Positions 24,355-35,339 of a stretch of 64,000 bases of DNA are shown in pieces. The translations under genes and the position numbers were made by a program. Source of the stretch: Apricaphanius iberus (Eukaryota; Chordata; Actinopteri; Cyprinodontiformes; Aphaniidae); assembly GCA_028564705.1 (NCBI GenBank), contig JAPXFQ010001786.1, positions 434,001 through 498,000 on the forward strand. The letters are read 5' to 3'. The notes under the pieces were generated by a model, which had not been told where the DNA came from, ran no database searches, and worked only from the letters and a program-made list of their open reading frames with translations. Position 1 is the stretch's first letter, and each line of letters begins with the position of its first letter.

Positions 24355-25700
24355 GGACATCCATCCATCCATCTTCCGCTTATCCGGGGTCGGGTCGCGG
24401 GGGCAGTAGCCTAAGCAAAGAGACTCAGACTTCCCTCTCCCCGGCCACTTGGGCCAGCTCCTCGGGAGGAATCCCGAGGCGTTCCCAGACCAGCCGGAAG
24501 ACCTAATCCCTCCAGCGAGTCCTGGGTCTTCCCCTGGGCCTCTCCCGGTTGGACGAGCCCAGAACACCTCACCAGAGAGACGTCCAGGAGGCATCCTGAC
24601 CAGATGCCCGAGCCACCTCAACTGGCTCCTCTCGATGTGGAGGAGCAGCAGCTCTACTCTGAGTCCCCACCGGATGACCAAGCTTCTCACCCTATCTCTA
24701 AGGGAGAGCCCAGCCACCCTACGGAGGAAACTAATTTCAGCTGCTTGTAGCTGTGATCTCATTCTTCCAGTCCCCACCAAGCGTTCGTGACCATAGATGA
24801 GGGTAGGAACGTAGATCGACCGGTAAAACGAGAGCTTGCCTTTCTGCTCAGCTCTCTCTTCACCACGACAGACCGGTACAGTGCTGGCATAACTGCAGAC
24901 GCCTTACCAATCCGTCCACCGATCTCCCGCTCCATTTTTCCCTCATTCAAGACCCCCAGATACCTAAACCCCTCCACTTGAGGAAGGACCTCATCCCCGA
25001 CCCGGAGAAGGCAGTCTACCCTTTTCCGGCTCAAGACCATGGTCTCGGATTTGGAGGTGCTGATCCTCATCCCAGCCGCTTCACGCTCGGCTGTGAACCG
25101 CTCCAACCAGAGCTGTAGATCACGTTCAGATGAACCCAACAAGACCACATCATCTGCAAAAAGCAGAGACCTGGTCACCAAAACGGATCCCCTCCACGCC
25201 TTGGCTGCGCCTAGAAGTCCTTTCCATTCTGACTCAATGTCCCCCGCCTCCCCCTGGACGTGTTTGAAGTTCTGCCGGAGGTGAGAGTTGAAACCCCTTA
25301 TGACAGGAGGTCAGATGAAACGACAACCAGGTCGATCATCGAGTTGCGTCCTGGTGTCCCGTAGGTGGAGGGAGGCTACCCTCTCATTCACCGGGGTAAA
25401 CCCCAACGTACAGGCGCCGAGATGGGGGGCAACGAGTATGCCCACCCATAGGCGCCTCTCACCGGGAGCAACTCCAGAGTGGAAGACAGTCCAACCCCTC
25501 TCGAGGAGATTGGTTCCAGAGCCAGAGCCATGCGTCGAGGCAAGGCCGACGATGTCTAGTCGGAACCTCTCAACCTCACACCCCAGCTCCGGCTCCTTCC
25601 CCACAAGAGAGGTGACATTCCACATCCCAAGAGCCAGCTTCTGCAGCCGAGGATCGGACCGTCAAGGTCCCCGCCTTCGGCCACCGCCCGGACATGTCCC
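24355..25700 (-). mobile_element. Rex3-like (RTE clade) LINE, internally deleted
   Basis: On the minus strand the endonuclease N-terminus (MWNVTSLVGKEPELGCEVER, 25311-25625) is followed after a large deletion by the distal reverse transcriptase. That piece has FADDVVLLGSSERDLQ, GMRISTSKSETMVL and EGFRYLGVLNEGKMEREIGG (24759-25181). The C-terminal segment has LRRVAGLSLRDRVRS and RWLGHLVRMPPGRL (24319-24780). The YADD-type box is intact (FADD), but most of the endonuclease and palm is missing, so the copy is dead. The 3' end is a (GGAT)n tail at 24356-24372. Confidence 0.87.
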
Positions 25701-25746
25701 CATCAATATTTACAGATGATAGTTTTGAAACGCCAGAAGCTCTGCT

Positions 25747-26155
25747 CACATATTCTCAATTCAATTCAATTCAGTTTATTTATATAGCGCCGTTTCACAA
25801 CAGATGTCATCTGAAGGCACTTTACAAGAAGAGTTATTACAATACAATGTTTAATGTAGAAATTAGATAACCACAGAAGATTGCGTCGTGTAATTCTCAG
25901 CAATCCCTCACACTGAGCAAGCATGAAGCGATAGTGGAAAGGAAAAACTCCCTTTTAACAGGAAGAAACCTCCGGCAGAACCAGGCTCAGCACAAGCGGT
26001 CATCTGCTGAGACCGTCTGTGGTTTGGAGAATACAGAACAGAGATACATAACAGAGACACAGAAAGAGCAACAGAACTGATGCAGAAGTTTGTTGCAGGA
26101 CGTGGAGAACTTTCCGTCACTGCAATGCCATCTTAGTCAGGGTCGTCAAGCAGGG
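25747..26155 (-). mobile_element. L2-like LINE 3' UTR fragment
   Basis: It starts with an ATTCAATTCAATTCAG tail (antisense) and continues through CAACAGATGTCATCTGAAGG, GAAAAACTCCCTTTTAACAG and CAGGGTCGTCAAGCAGGGC. It aligns along its length with 36780-37160 on the opposite strand. No coding sequence remains. Confidence 0.8.
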
Positions 26156-26299
26156 CGGTTCAGGAGCACCTATTTAAATAATAGCCTACATATAAATTTA
26201 GGCTGGATCTTTGACCCACAACCCGGCGAGGTTAATGACACTTCAGGTCGAGCCTGGGAAATTTCAAGCATGCACCTAAGTCGCAGCGTTATAGGAACA

Positions 26300-26425
26300 T
26301 TATCCATCCATCTATCCATCTTCTATACCACTACGCTTAGAAGGTTTCGCGGGGGATGGCTCGGGCCTATGCAGCTGTCAACGGTCAACAGGCGGGGTAA
26401 ACCGTTGACGGATCGCCAGTCCACC
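26300..26425 (-). repeat. SINE-like dispersed repeat, antisense copy
   Basis: CATCCATCTATCCATCTTCT, a CAGCTGTCAACGGTCAACAG stretch and GGATCGCCAGTCCAC mirror the family core in reverse complement. Confidence 0.65.
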
Positions 26426-27250
26426 TTTGTTTGTGTGACGACTTAGATTTTAATGATTCTTCATTGCCAGCAGCCTGAAGATGGTTTAAACAGTCATTTG
26501 AAGAACAATACAAAACATGCAGCTTACGGCTTTCAATTTTTAATTGAAAGAAGATACGATTTTCAAAATTTGTTAACACACTGCAGTGGATGTTGTAATG
26601 AAACATCGCTCAGACGAATACATAGCTAATATATTAATTCATATTTAATCTCTAGCATTCTTCAAACTAGACTCTGGTTCATGGTTATTGTCCCAGGCAG
26701 TTTTAAGAACAAACTGACAACCTTACACTTCAAAATATAATTGTCGGAGAAGCAGCTGGAACCATTTGTTTGCCGTTTTGTCACAGAATTCCACATGTAG
26801 TAATGGATTGTGGGTAATACCCTTGGCTGAAACCCTCATTGGTGTGGACTTCAAGTGCGGAGCAAGGGTGCAGGAGAGGCGGGGCCAGGGGCCGGATTCT
26901 CCGCTCTGGAGAATCAGGACACCCTGCGCACTTGCGCCCCTCAACGGGAACGCACAAGGGTGCAAGTGCGGGTATTGGGACAGGGCCTTGAAGTTAACTA
27001 TTTTCCCAACATAAACAACCTCCAGTCAAAACAAAAATGTGACTAAGCTACAAAATCTACAATCTGAAAGTTGTTACAGCCACTGAAAAGGACCGGCTCA
27101 GATTTAACCTGAAACAGAGAAGGAGGATTTCCGGTGGCGCTATGTTCTGAATAGGATGCATGAGGTGTCGGCCCCCGCAAAATTTGTGACAATTTGTCTT
27201 GTTCTCTTTAAAAATACTAAATCCCCCTACATTCTACACTAAGAGGAAAG

Positions 27251-28255
27251 ATGACTACAACGAGAAATACTGCAAAACAGCAATTGGCTCTAATGGAAAC
27301 CAAAGAAAGGAATGGCTCTAAGCAGGCTGATGGTGATGCTAACATTAGCATTAGCCTAACAGCTAAAGACTTGAACATGGCGGAGATTCTTCGCGAACTT
27401 AAAGATTTGCGGCGAGAAAACCAAACCTTTTTCACAGAGACAAAGACCTTGCTGGCCAGACTTGAAGGCTCAATGCACAAGGTGAAAGAGAGGTTGAATG
27501 CACTGGAAACTCGCACTGAGGGAGCTGAGGGCAGGATTAGCAAAACAGAGGATGCTAGCCAACGTATCGGGAGAGTGCTCCGCTATCTGCTCCAAAGAGA
27601 GGCCACCTTAACAAGTCACTGCGAGGAGCTGCAAAATCGCCTTTGCAGAAACAATCTACGCATCTACCAGGTCCGAGAAGGAAGTGAAAAGGAGGATATG
27701 ATTGGTTTCGTGAAAGAGCTTATTAAAACCGCTCTGCGCTTTCCTCAAGATGACATACAGATTGAAAGAGCTCACCAAGCCCTCGGGGCAAAGCCGACCA
27801 ATGTAGACCCACCACGCTCCATAATTATTTGTTTTAGGGACTACGCGGTGAAAGAAGCTGTCCTCCGGCAAGCCTGGGCCCTAAAACAACTGATGTTTCA
27901 AAACAATACCATATATTTCGACCACGATTATTCGTCCGAACTCCAAAAGAAGAGGACACGGCTGCGCAGGGTGTTAAAGCAACTGAAGAAAAAGGGGATT
28001 CAGGCTAGTCGCTACCCCGCACAGCTATGAATCAACCTAGCAAGCGGAGCGAGGACTTTCCCAACACTCATCAAGGCTACACAAACACTTCATGAGCTGG
28101 GTGTGCCTGTGCAAGTGAGTGAAAGAGAAAAGCTGGACAGGGAGCTGACCAGAGAACTGTGGAGCAAACGCGAGAATGGGAGAAGAGGAGGAAATGGATC
28201 TTTATCTGAGAACGACTTACGACCGAGTCAATATCTGAAACACCAAAGTTACTAA
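27251..28255 (+). pseudogene. L1 ORF1 protein, one in-frame stop
   Basis: The frame opens with ATG at 27251 and runs 259 codons to TGA at 28028. The same frame continues without another stop to TAA at 28253, about 334 codons in all, close to the usual ORF1p length (~338 in human L1). Residues about 40-130 look like a coiled coil (heptad-rich LKDLRRENQTFFTETKTLL and VKERLNALETR). An RNA-binding core follows (NNLRIYQVREGSE, QIERAHQALG), then a basic C-terminal domain (KKRTRLRRVLKQLKKKG). Family role: trimeric RNA chaperone that packages LINE RNA. The stop could be CpG decay of CGA, which is inference. Confidence 0.85.
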
Positions 28256-28681
28256 TTTAATTTGAAAGATTCATGGTTATCGTGATTGAAGGTATGTTCA
28301 GTTTGGTTGTCAGTGGGGGAAATAAGTTTGTAATTGAAGCTATTGTCACTGCTTAACAAGGCTATTCTAATTCTACTATTACGGGAGCCACCTGTATTGT
28401 TTGCTTTTTGTTATGAGCCCCACGTTGTTAGGGTTTAGATCTCACCAGTGGAATTTTTTAATCCCACTCTGGCTTGTGATCATGTGTGCACTGAGTGCTA
28501 GCTTCCCAGAGCAGATAAGAAGCCACACTGCTCTGCCTGGTGACCAACAGGGGCCTACCAATATTGGTTCACTTTCTGGATTTGACGTACTCATTCGAGA
28601 ATTTTTGACGGGGTTCAAATTGGTTGGCTGGACAAATGGAAGTAACTATTGTATACTTGGTTTGTTGGGTTATAATAATAT

Positions 28682-28716
28682 AACGTATTATATTATATTC
28701 AATAATATAATACGTT
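28682..28716. repeat. perfect AT-rich hairpin in L1 inter-ORF spacer
   Basis: AACGTATTATATTAT (28682-28696) and its exact reverse complement (28702-28716) flank the five-base loop ATTCA. Confidence 0.95.
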
Positions 28717-28879
28717 GATTTCCTTGTTCTTTTGTTTGTTTTCCTTGACACGTTCATGTTCATGCACAGGCAGGTTACAAAACTCATAATATGCCTGGCA
28801 TTTATGTACAAACATGTGGAAATATGGAGAGAAATGTCCTAAAAATACTTGTTAAAGACAATTTAATAAAACCTACTTT

Positions 28880-31800
28880 ATGGCAGAAATCAACATTATT
28901 AGTTACAATGTCAAAGGGCTAGGCCCTCCTATCAAAAGAAAAAAAGATATTGAATGAGTTGAAGTCCTTTAAATGTTTAGTAGCTTTACTACAAGAGACT
29001 CATCTCAATGAGCTGGAGCACAGAAAATTAAAGAGGTAATGGATAGAACAAGTATTTTCCACAAGCTGTCCAAAAGGTAGGAAGAGAGGTGTGGCAATCT
29101 TGTTTAATGAAATACCTTTTTTGCCGTACAGAAGGAAGTGAAAGATCCACAAGGCAGATATATAGGAGTAGTTGGTACTTTACAAGGAATAGATATGACA
29201 ATCATGAATATATATGTACCAAATGAAGATGACCCCTCAATTTTTACACAGATAGCATCCATTCTAGCAAAAGAATCTAAGGGCATGATTATTCTTGGGG
29301 CAGACTTTAACTGTGTACTGGATCAAAAACAGGATAAATCACCTCCCGAGAACTCCACCCCAAGTAGGAAAAGCAAAGTAGTAAAATATTTATTGGGACA
29401 ATTGGAATTGGTTGAAACTTGGAGAGCAAATAAACCAAAGGTAAAATATTTTACCTTCTTATCAAATGTACATGAAACTTATTCAAGGATAGATATGATA
29501 TGCATATCCAAACAAGACCTTCACAGAGTTTTAGACATTGCAATAGAACCTATAACTCTATCTGATCATGGACCGGTTAAGATGTCGTAGAGCTTAAATA
29601 AAGACAGGCATTTTAAGTACTGTAGACTGAATGTCTCGATACTGAGTGATCCAAAAATTTACAAACAACTAAAAGACACAATTGCGGAATACTTTTTGTT
29701 AAATGATAATGGGGCAGTATCCCCCTCTGTGCTGTGGGATGGAGCCAAAGCAGTGCTAAGAGGCCGGTGCATTGAGCTGGGGGTACGACTCAAAACACAA
29801 AGGTTAGCAAAACAGGTAGAGCTAGACAATGAAATTAGAAGATTAGAACAATTACATAAAGATAGTAGGGACAAAAATGTATTACAACAACTCAAGGATC
29901 AAAGAAATCCTCTTGATAAACTACTTACATATAAAGCGGAGGGATCAATGCGTTTTACACGGCAAAAATATTAATAGATGGGTAACCGCGCAAGCCGTTT
30001 ATTGGCTTTCCAATTTAAAAAAATACAGGCTAGTCGTGTAGTGCCAAAAACAAACATTCCACATCAAGAAAGGAAAATTGACATCCAGAGCAAATTGCAG
30101 GTGCATTTCGAGATTTTTATGAAAAGCTTTGTACACCTGATACACCACCAAACAAAGATAATATGGATAGTTTTTTTAAAAGACTGAATTTAACAAAACT
30201 AACAAAGACAGAGGCAGAAAACCTTACTACACCTATTACAGAAAAGGAAATAGTAGAGATAATCAATTCATTAAAAAACAATATAAGTCCTGGTCCAGAT
30301 CGTCTTAGTGGAGAGCTATATAAAGTATTTACCAAAGAACTTGCTCCTAAACTTTGAACAGTATTTAATGCTTTAAAAGCAAATGACCCACCAAAGAGCT
30401 GGTCGGAAGCCATAATGTCAGTAATACAAAAGGAGGGAAAGACCAAAAAGAGTGTGCATCTTACCGGCCAATCAGATTGCTTGGTAATGATGTGAAGATT
30501 CTTTGCTCTATATTAGCCAGGAGGATGCAAACACATATTGGGAAATTAATTAAACCAGACCAAACAGGGTTTATCACAGGACGACAAGGCTCAAATAATA
30601 TCAGAAGAGCACTAAATATCCAATTTATTGCTAAGAAATCCATCTATCCTTCAATGCTTCTTGCGTTGAACGCGGAGAAGGCGTTTGATAGGGTGGACTG
30701 GATATGTTTGAATTATACATTAGATAAATTTGGATTTAATCCTACTTTTATAAGTTGAATTAATACTCTACATAAAGATCCAGTTTCAAGAATCTTTGTA
30801 AATGGTTACTGCACTGACTTTTTTCACATAAAGAGGGGGGTACGACAGGGCAGCCCTGCGGCGCCAATTCTGTTTGCTCTTAGCATCGAACCCCAGGCAG
30901 AATGGATCAGAACAAATAATCAAATAGAAGGAATACAAGATCAAAGGGGCTTAGAACACAAAATCTCCCTATTCGCAGACGATATACTCTTGTATACCAA
31001 AAATCCATTATCTTCCATTCCTCCTCTAATGCACTGTCTAAGTGGATTTGGCGACATCTCTGGCTACAAGGTAAATGAAAGAAAATCGGAAGCAATGATG
31101 ATGACGGGATGCTGGCCAAGTCAACTTAATGCTGAGGTAAAATTTAGGTGGTGAAAAGAGGGGTTTAGATATTTAGGAGTGATTTTAACTGAAGATTCCT
31201 CAAAAATATATAAATCCAATTACGGTAAGCTTTTTACTCAATAAAAAAAACATTTAGAAAGGTGGCAAATACTTCCACTATCTTTAATAGGTAGGATTGA
31301 AAAAATAATGATGAATGTGCTGCCACATTTTCTCTTTCTTTTTCACTCTCTTCCAGTCACTGTGTCTAATACTACCTTTAAACGTGTGGACAAACTTATA
31401 ACCAAATTTATCTGGCAAAACAAACGACCTAGGATGAGACTTAAAGTTTTGAACTCTCCCAAGAGTGGGGATGGCTTAGCCCTTCCACACTTAAAAAGCT
31501 ACTACTGGGCAGCCCAATTTAAAGCTTTGGTCACATGAATTACGATGGACACAGACACAAAATGGTTCTAGTTAGAGCAGGGATCAGTGCGAGATAGACC
31601 AATATCAGCACAGCTATTTATGGACATAAAACATAGACAAAAACTGAAATACAGAATTAATATATTGAATTCACATTGAATGTCTGGGGTAAGATCAGGA
31701 AACAATTTAAATTACCCCTCTCTTTATAAAGAGCTTCTAAAATAACAATCATAGCTGATTTTCTTCCTGCGAGGCTTGATGGTGGCTTCAACAACTGGGT

Positions 31801-32290
31801 TGACAATGACTTAATAACAATAAACCAATTGTTTATCATCTTCTACCCAAATTCAAGATGAATTTAAACTACGTAAAAGTGACCTATTCCGTGTTACGAC
31901 ATTATTTAGATACGACATTATTTAGAGAAGCACAAAGAATTTGAAAAAGTTAAAGAACAGCTGGAAGATTTTGAACAGTATTGGATAGAAGTAGTGGAGA
32001 GTAAAAAGGTTCTAAAAAAGATAATCTCTTCTCTATACAAAATACACATTTGATGTCAAGAATAAATGGGAATTAGAGCTCAACACAGTAATTCAGGACA
32101 CAGATTGGGAACAATCATGGGACGAATGGCATAAATGTCTCAACAGTCCAAATCGGAAAGAGTTTAGTTGGAAATTAAGAATGAGATGAATGAGCAGAAG
32201 AAACATATTCCCACAGAATGATGCTGTCCTTGTGTGTTCAGGATGATGAACAGTATTAATATGTACATCAAAAGGTAAAATTTTCAATAA
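28880..32290 (+). pseudogene. L1 ORF2 (endonuclease / reverse transcriptase), multiply broken
   Basis: ATG at 28880 opens the APE-type endonuclease (INIISYNVKGLG). A frameshift at an A-run near 28943 breaks it, and the domain resumes with LVALLQETHLNELEH, GADFNCVLDQKQ, SRIDMICIS and LSDHGPV. Reverse transcriptase motifs follow: ISPGPDRLSGELYK, ILARRMQTHIGKLIKPDQTG, LALNAEKAFDRVDW, RQGSPAAPILFAL and LFADDILLY (about 30970). The motif A aspartate is Asn (codon 30669-30671), so the polymerase would be inactive even without the many stops. The C-terminal part is missing. Confidence 0.86.
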
Positions 32291-32296
32291 ATCCGA

Positions 32297-32715
32297 ACAC
32301 AGCCTCTTCTTTCCTCATCTTAGTTGTCTAAAAATGCAAACAAGACTTAATTGGTTTCCTTCAATAACAGCTTCTTTCTTTTCCATCTTCCATAAAGGCC
32401 AGATTTGTGGAATGTTCTACAAAGTTGTACATCAACAGATTCAAACCAGAGCTGTGGATCTCGCATGTTCTTCCTGGCTGCTTCTCTGATTATTGTTCTC
32501 CTTGCTTTGCAACTTCTATTAACGGTCAAGTGTTGGTAAGTTTGCAGTTGTGTCATACTCATCATTTTCAAACAATGGCTTTATATTATTTCATAACTAA
32601 GCCCTTCTTTAACCTTCTCTACACTGTTATCTCTGACCCGTCTGCTGTGTTGCTTGGTGTTCATGCTGTTGTTTTGGTTCACTAATGTTCTCTAAAAAAA
32701 CTCACTGGGTCATAG
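32297..32715 (-). mobile_element. Tc1-like transposon fragment with transposase N-terminus
   Basis: A minus frame (32347-32571) reads QTYQHLTVNRSCKARRTIIR, then a decayed linker and HKSGLYGRWKRKKLLLK, matching the HTH region of Tc1 transposases. Flanking plus-strand words (AAAATGCAAACAAGACTTAA, TGGTTTCCTTC, TTCACTAATGTTCTCTAA) match the same family as the 19.8 kb copy. It truncates the L1 ORF2 end. Confidence 0.78.
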
Positions 32716-32936
32716 AATTAGATTTAAAATTTCATAAAGGTTGATCTTTAAGGCAAATGGTTTCACCAATTTTCACTGAGAGATAACAGATATGGGGAAT
32801 TAATAAAAAAGCATACCAGACGAGAGGTTGCGCCAAACTTTTTTGTTGTTGGTCATAATGGATTTTTTTTCTAGTCAGTTTTTAAAATGATAATGACGTA
32901 GTGATTTCAATTAATATTCAATGTGAACAAACTGAA
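32716..32936. other. short spacer between Tc1 fragment and LTR element
   Basis: This is AT-rich sequence with nothing recognised. Confidence 0.5.
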
Positions 32937-33101
32937 AACACCATGGGAAGACTAATGAACTGGCAGAAAAGGTGAGGAAGAGAGGAGTATAAGTAACACA
33001 GAAGGGAAAGAGGGTCAGGTGAGACAGACAGGACACAGCTGCAGACAATGATTAGACACACAGATGGAATAAGGAGAGTGAGTGGATTGTGCAGCATGAC
33101 A
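32937..33101 (-). repeat. 3' LTR, truncated
   Basis: It is a direct copy of the first 165 bp of the 34768-35076 LTR, starting TGTCATGCTGC. It stops at CCCATGGTG, so the polyadenylation part is lost and no target duplication can be tested. Confidence 0.8.
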
Positions 33102-33123
33102 GGAACCCCCCCGCACACACCTT

Positions 33124-33770
33124 TTAAAGGCGGATTTCAGAAGCCGTTGAACAGAAAGGAGAGAAAATAAAAAGACAGGCATCCTCTGGCTGGACGAAAG
33201 ACTGCCTGAGGTCCCCCGGCGGGACTTGAGTTGGGCGGACGGCCCGGATGACGTCCTCTGACTGGACGAAAGACTGGTGGACGTCCCCTCTCGGGATGTA
33301 AGACGGGCGGACTGCCCAGCGGTCCTCCCATGAGGACCTAAAGATCCAGCGAGCAATTGGACGGATGCCCCCTTTTGGGACGTGAGACGGGCGGACTGCC
33401 AAGCGGTCCTCCCATGAGGACCTAAAGATCCAGCGAGCAATTGGACGGACGCCCCCTTTTGGGACGTGAGTCGGGCGGAGGGCCCAGACGGCGTCCTCTG
33501 AGGACCTGAAGACCCAGCGAGCAATTGGATGGACGTCCCCTCTCGGGATGTAAGACGGGCGGACTGCCCAGCGGTCCTCCCATGAGGACCTAAAGATCCA
33601 GCGAGCAATTGGACGGACGCCCCCTTTTGGGACGTGAGACGGGCGGACTGCCCAGAGGTCCTCCCATGAGGACCTAAAGATCCAGCGAGCAATTCGACGG
33701 ACGCCCCCTTTTGGGACGTGAGACGGGCGGACTGCCCGGCGGTCCACTCCTCAGGACCTGAAGAGTAGGG
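33124..33770 (-). repeat. 84-bp coding-like tandem array inside the LTR element
   Basis: The landmark ACTGCCC recurs at 33311, 33395, 33479, 33563, 33647 and 33731, exactly 84 bp apart, with a shorter 72-bp step on the left. Because 84 is divisible by 3, two minus frames stay open across the array. One gives the 28-residue period RSSWEDRWAVRPS..PRGDVHP; the other gives GPHGRTAGQSARLTS..GASVQ. Units alternate between two types (CCCTTTTGGGACG and CCCTCTCGGGATG). Confidence 0.9.
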
Positions 33771-34767
33771 AAAGGAGCATGTTTAGGAACCTGAAGAAGC
33801 CGATTCTGGAGTTCCGGTTTGAAGCTGGCAGGACTGGACTCAAACTCTGGTGGCCCTGGTTCAGAATCTGGAACAGGCTCTGGTTCTGTCAGCTCCATGC
33901 TGAACTGGACTGGAAGGTGGGCCGAGCCGGCTGAAGCAGACGGCAACTTTGCTTCCAATGTGGAAGCCGCTCTTCCACGCCGGTGCCGCTGTCCATTGCA
34001 TACCGGTGGGAAGGGCTCATGTCGTCTGGGTCCGGTTCCGGGAGCACAGTAGGCCAATCTGGTGCCGACAAAATCCTGCCGCTCACAGTACTCCTTGGGA
34101 GGAGGAGTACTGGTAGTGCCAGGTAGTGCTGTTATGAAGCCGATGGTGGTTCTGCAGCTGGGAAGCCACAGTGAGGAGGTGCGGTAGAAGCGAGTGCAGA
34201 GCTGACTGCAGCAGGAGGAGCCGGGGATGAGCAGATTGGAGAGAGAACAGCTGTTAGCGTGCTGTTGACACTCCTCCACCCTGGAAGCAGGCTTGCTTTG
34301 ACAGCACCGTCTTCTGCGGCGAAACGGTGGGAGAAGGGTTGTTCCTCCATGACCCAATGTCAGGAGGACGGTACGCCGACTGTGTCTCACAGAGGCCGAC
34401 CTGCTGCTCCAGGAAGTAATCGGAGGGGCAGTTCATCTCCCGTGGCGTGGTGAGGTAGCCGACTGTGACGGAGGCTGCTGACTGTGGTGGTTTGAAGAAA
34501 CCACTGGAGACGAGGAGGCCCTGCCGAACATCTGTTCCCTGGCCACTCAGTGAACCTGTTCTGCCTCTTTCCTCAACACCGCATGGTCTTGAGGAGCGAG
34601 GATGGAGGTCAAACGGGGAAGGAGCTTCAATAACTGCTGCGCTCCAGCGAGGCAGGCCCAGGGAGGAGTGAGGGTAGAGATTCTCACCAATTGGTCCCAG
34701 ATGTCTGTCAGGAGCTGATTGGTGAGGTAAGTGTCTGCTGAGTTCACTATTTTGGGCCGGTTCGTTC
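33771..34767 (-). other. LTR element interior, gag-side region
   Basis: Minus frames 33674-34390 (238 aa, rich in Pro, Ser, Arg) and 34547-34813 are open. The second begins inside the LTR and continues into NSADTYLTNQLLTDIWDQLV, which sits where a gag start would be. No zinc knuckle or protease motif is seen. I assign them to the element and not to the host. Confidence 0.5.
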
Positions 34768-35076
34768 TGTCAGGAACTGTGTCTAATTGCAGCAGTGACT
34801 CAAACGCAGACATTGATAGAGTGATGGATCTTTATTACCAGGGTGGAATGATGGTTGCGATGATCCGGAGAAATAAGGCAGGGGGACGAGACAGGAGACG
34901 GCTGGAGTAGACACACCATGGGAAGACTAATGAATGGGCAGGGAAGGTGAGGAAGAGAGGAGTATAAGTAACACAGAAGGGAAGGAGGATCAGGTGAGAC
35001 AGATAGGACACAGCTGCAGACAATGATTAGACACACAGATGGGATGAGGAGAGTGAGAGGATTGTGCAGCATGACA
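34768..35076 (-). repeat. 5' LTR
   Basis: It begins TGTCA and ends TGACA. It contains a TATA-like TACTTATACTCCTC (about 34965-34978) and a polyadenylation signal AATAAAG (about 34835). Its first 165 bp match 32937-33101 with few differences. The sequence just inside, GAACGAACCGGCC, may be the primer-binding region, although it lacks the usual TGG start. Confidence 0.78.
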
Positions 35077-35339
35077 GTCTCGGCCGTTATACATATATAG
35101 CCCATTTACTGTTTACTAACAAGGGCTTTTCTGATAGAGTCAGTGAGACGAAATCGCTTTTTTGCATTAGTGGTTCGGTTTCAGTGTCTGGTACAGTCAA
35201 AGATGCCGTCAGCTCCAGGATAGCGAGATACATTGGGTACAGTGTCCAGCTCTAAGATGATGCTCGATGGGAATCTTTTTCTGATTGATCTAGTTACCTG
35301 TACTCTGTGCTTAAAGTTGAAAATGTCTGTGCGTCTACA

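Larger units (their letters stand above)
23641..26986. mobile_element. DNA-transposon-like element with 17-bp perfect terminal inverted repeats, nested insertions
   Basis: GCCCTGTCCCAATACCC at 23641-23657 recurs as its exact reverse complement at 26970-26986. Homology continues inward (CACACTGCACCCT against CGCACTTGCACCCT). Both arms are rich in AAGTGCG and GCACTT words. Inside lie a Rex3-like LINE (24355-25700), an L2-like LINE tail (25747-26155) and a SINE-like piece (26300-26425). No transposase is recognised, and no clear target duplication was found. Confidence 0.65.
27118..32296 (+). mobile_element. L1-type LINE, 3' end missing
   Basis: A short 5' leader (from about 27118, GGAGGATTTCCGGTGGCG) precedes ORF1 (27251-28255, one internal stop). 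A spacer with a perfect hairpin comes next, then a frameshifted ORF2 from 28880. ORF2 C-terminal sequence fades near 32190-32290, where a Tc1 fragment begins, so the end and any poly-A tail are lost. It lies in wnt4 intron 1 in the antisense direction relative to wnt4. Confidence 0.86.
32937..35076 (-). mobile_element. LTR retrotransposon derivative (probably Ty3/gypsy-like, non-autonomous) with tandem-repeat interior
   Basis: Read on the minus strand, a 309-bp LTR (35076-34768) starts TGTCATGC and ends CCTGACA. The internal region then runs to a G-rich polypurine-like tract (GTGTGCGGGGGGGTTCC, 33120-33102). A second LTR copy (33101-32937) follows that begins identically but is cut after about 165 bp. 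No protease, reverse transcriptase, integrase or envelope sequence is seen. The interior is instead filled by gag-like or unknown open frames and an 84-bp tandem array. The gypsy assignment is inferred from LTR style. Confidence 0.75.

Noticed and set aside
33015..33747. 225- and 207-codon minus frames as a host repeat protein
   Set aside because: They lie between two LTR copies next to a polypurine-like tract, so they belong to the retroelement, and two frames are open equally.
33124..33770. CRISPR-like array
   Set aside because: The units are contiguous 84-bp repeats without spacers, in a vertebrate retroelement.
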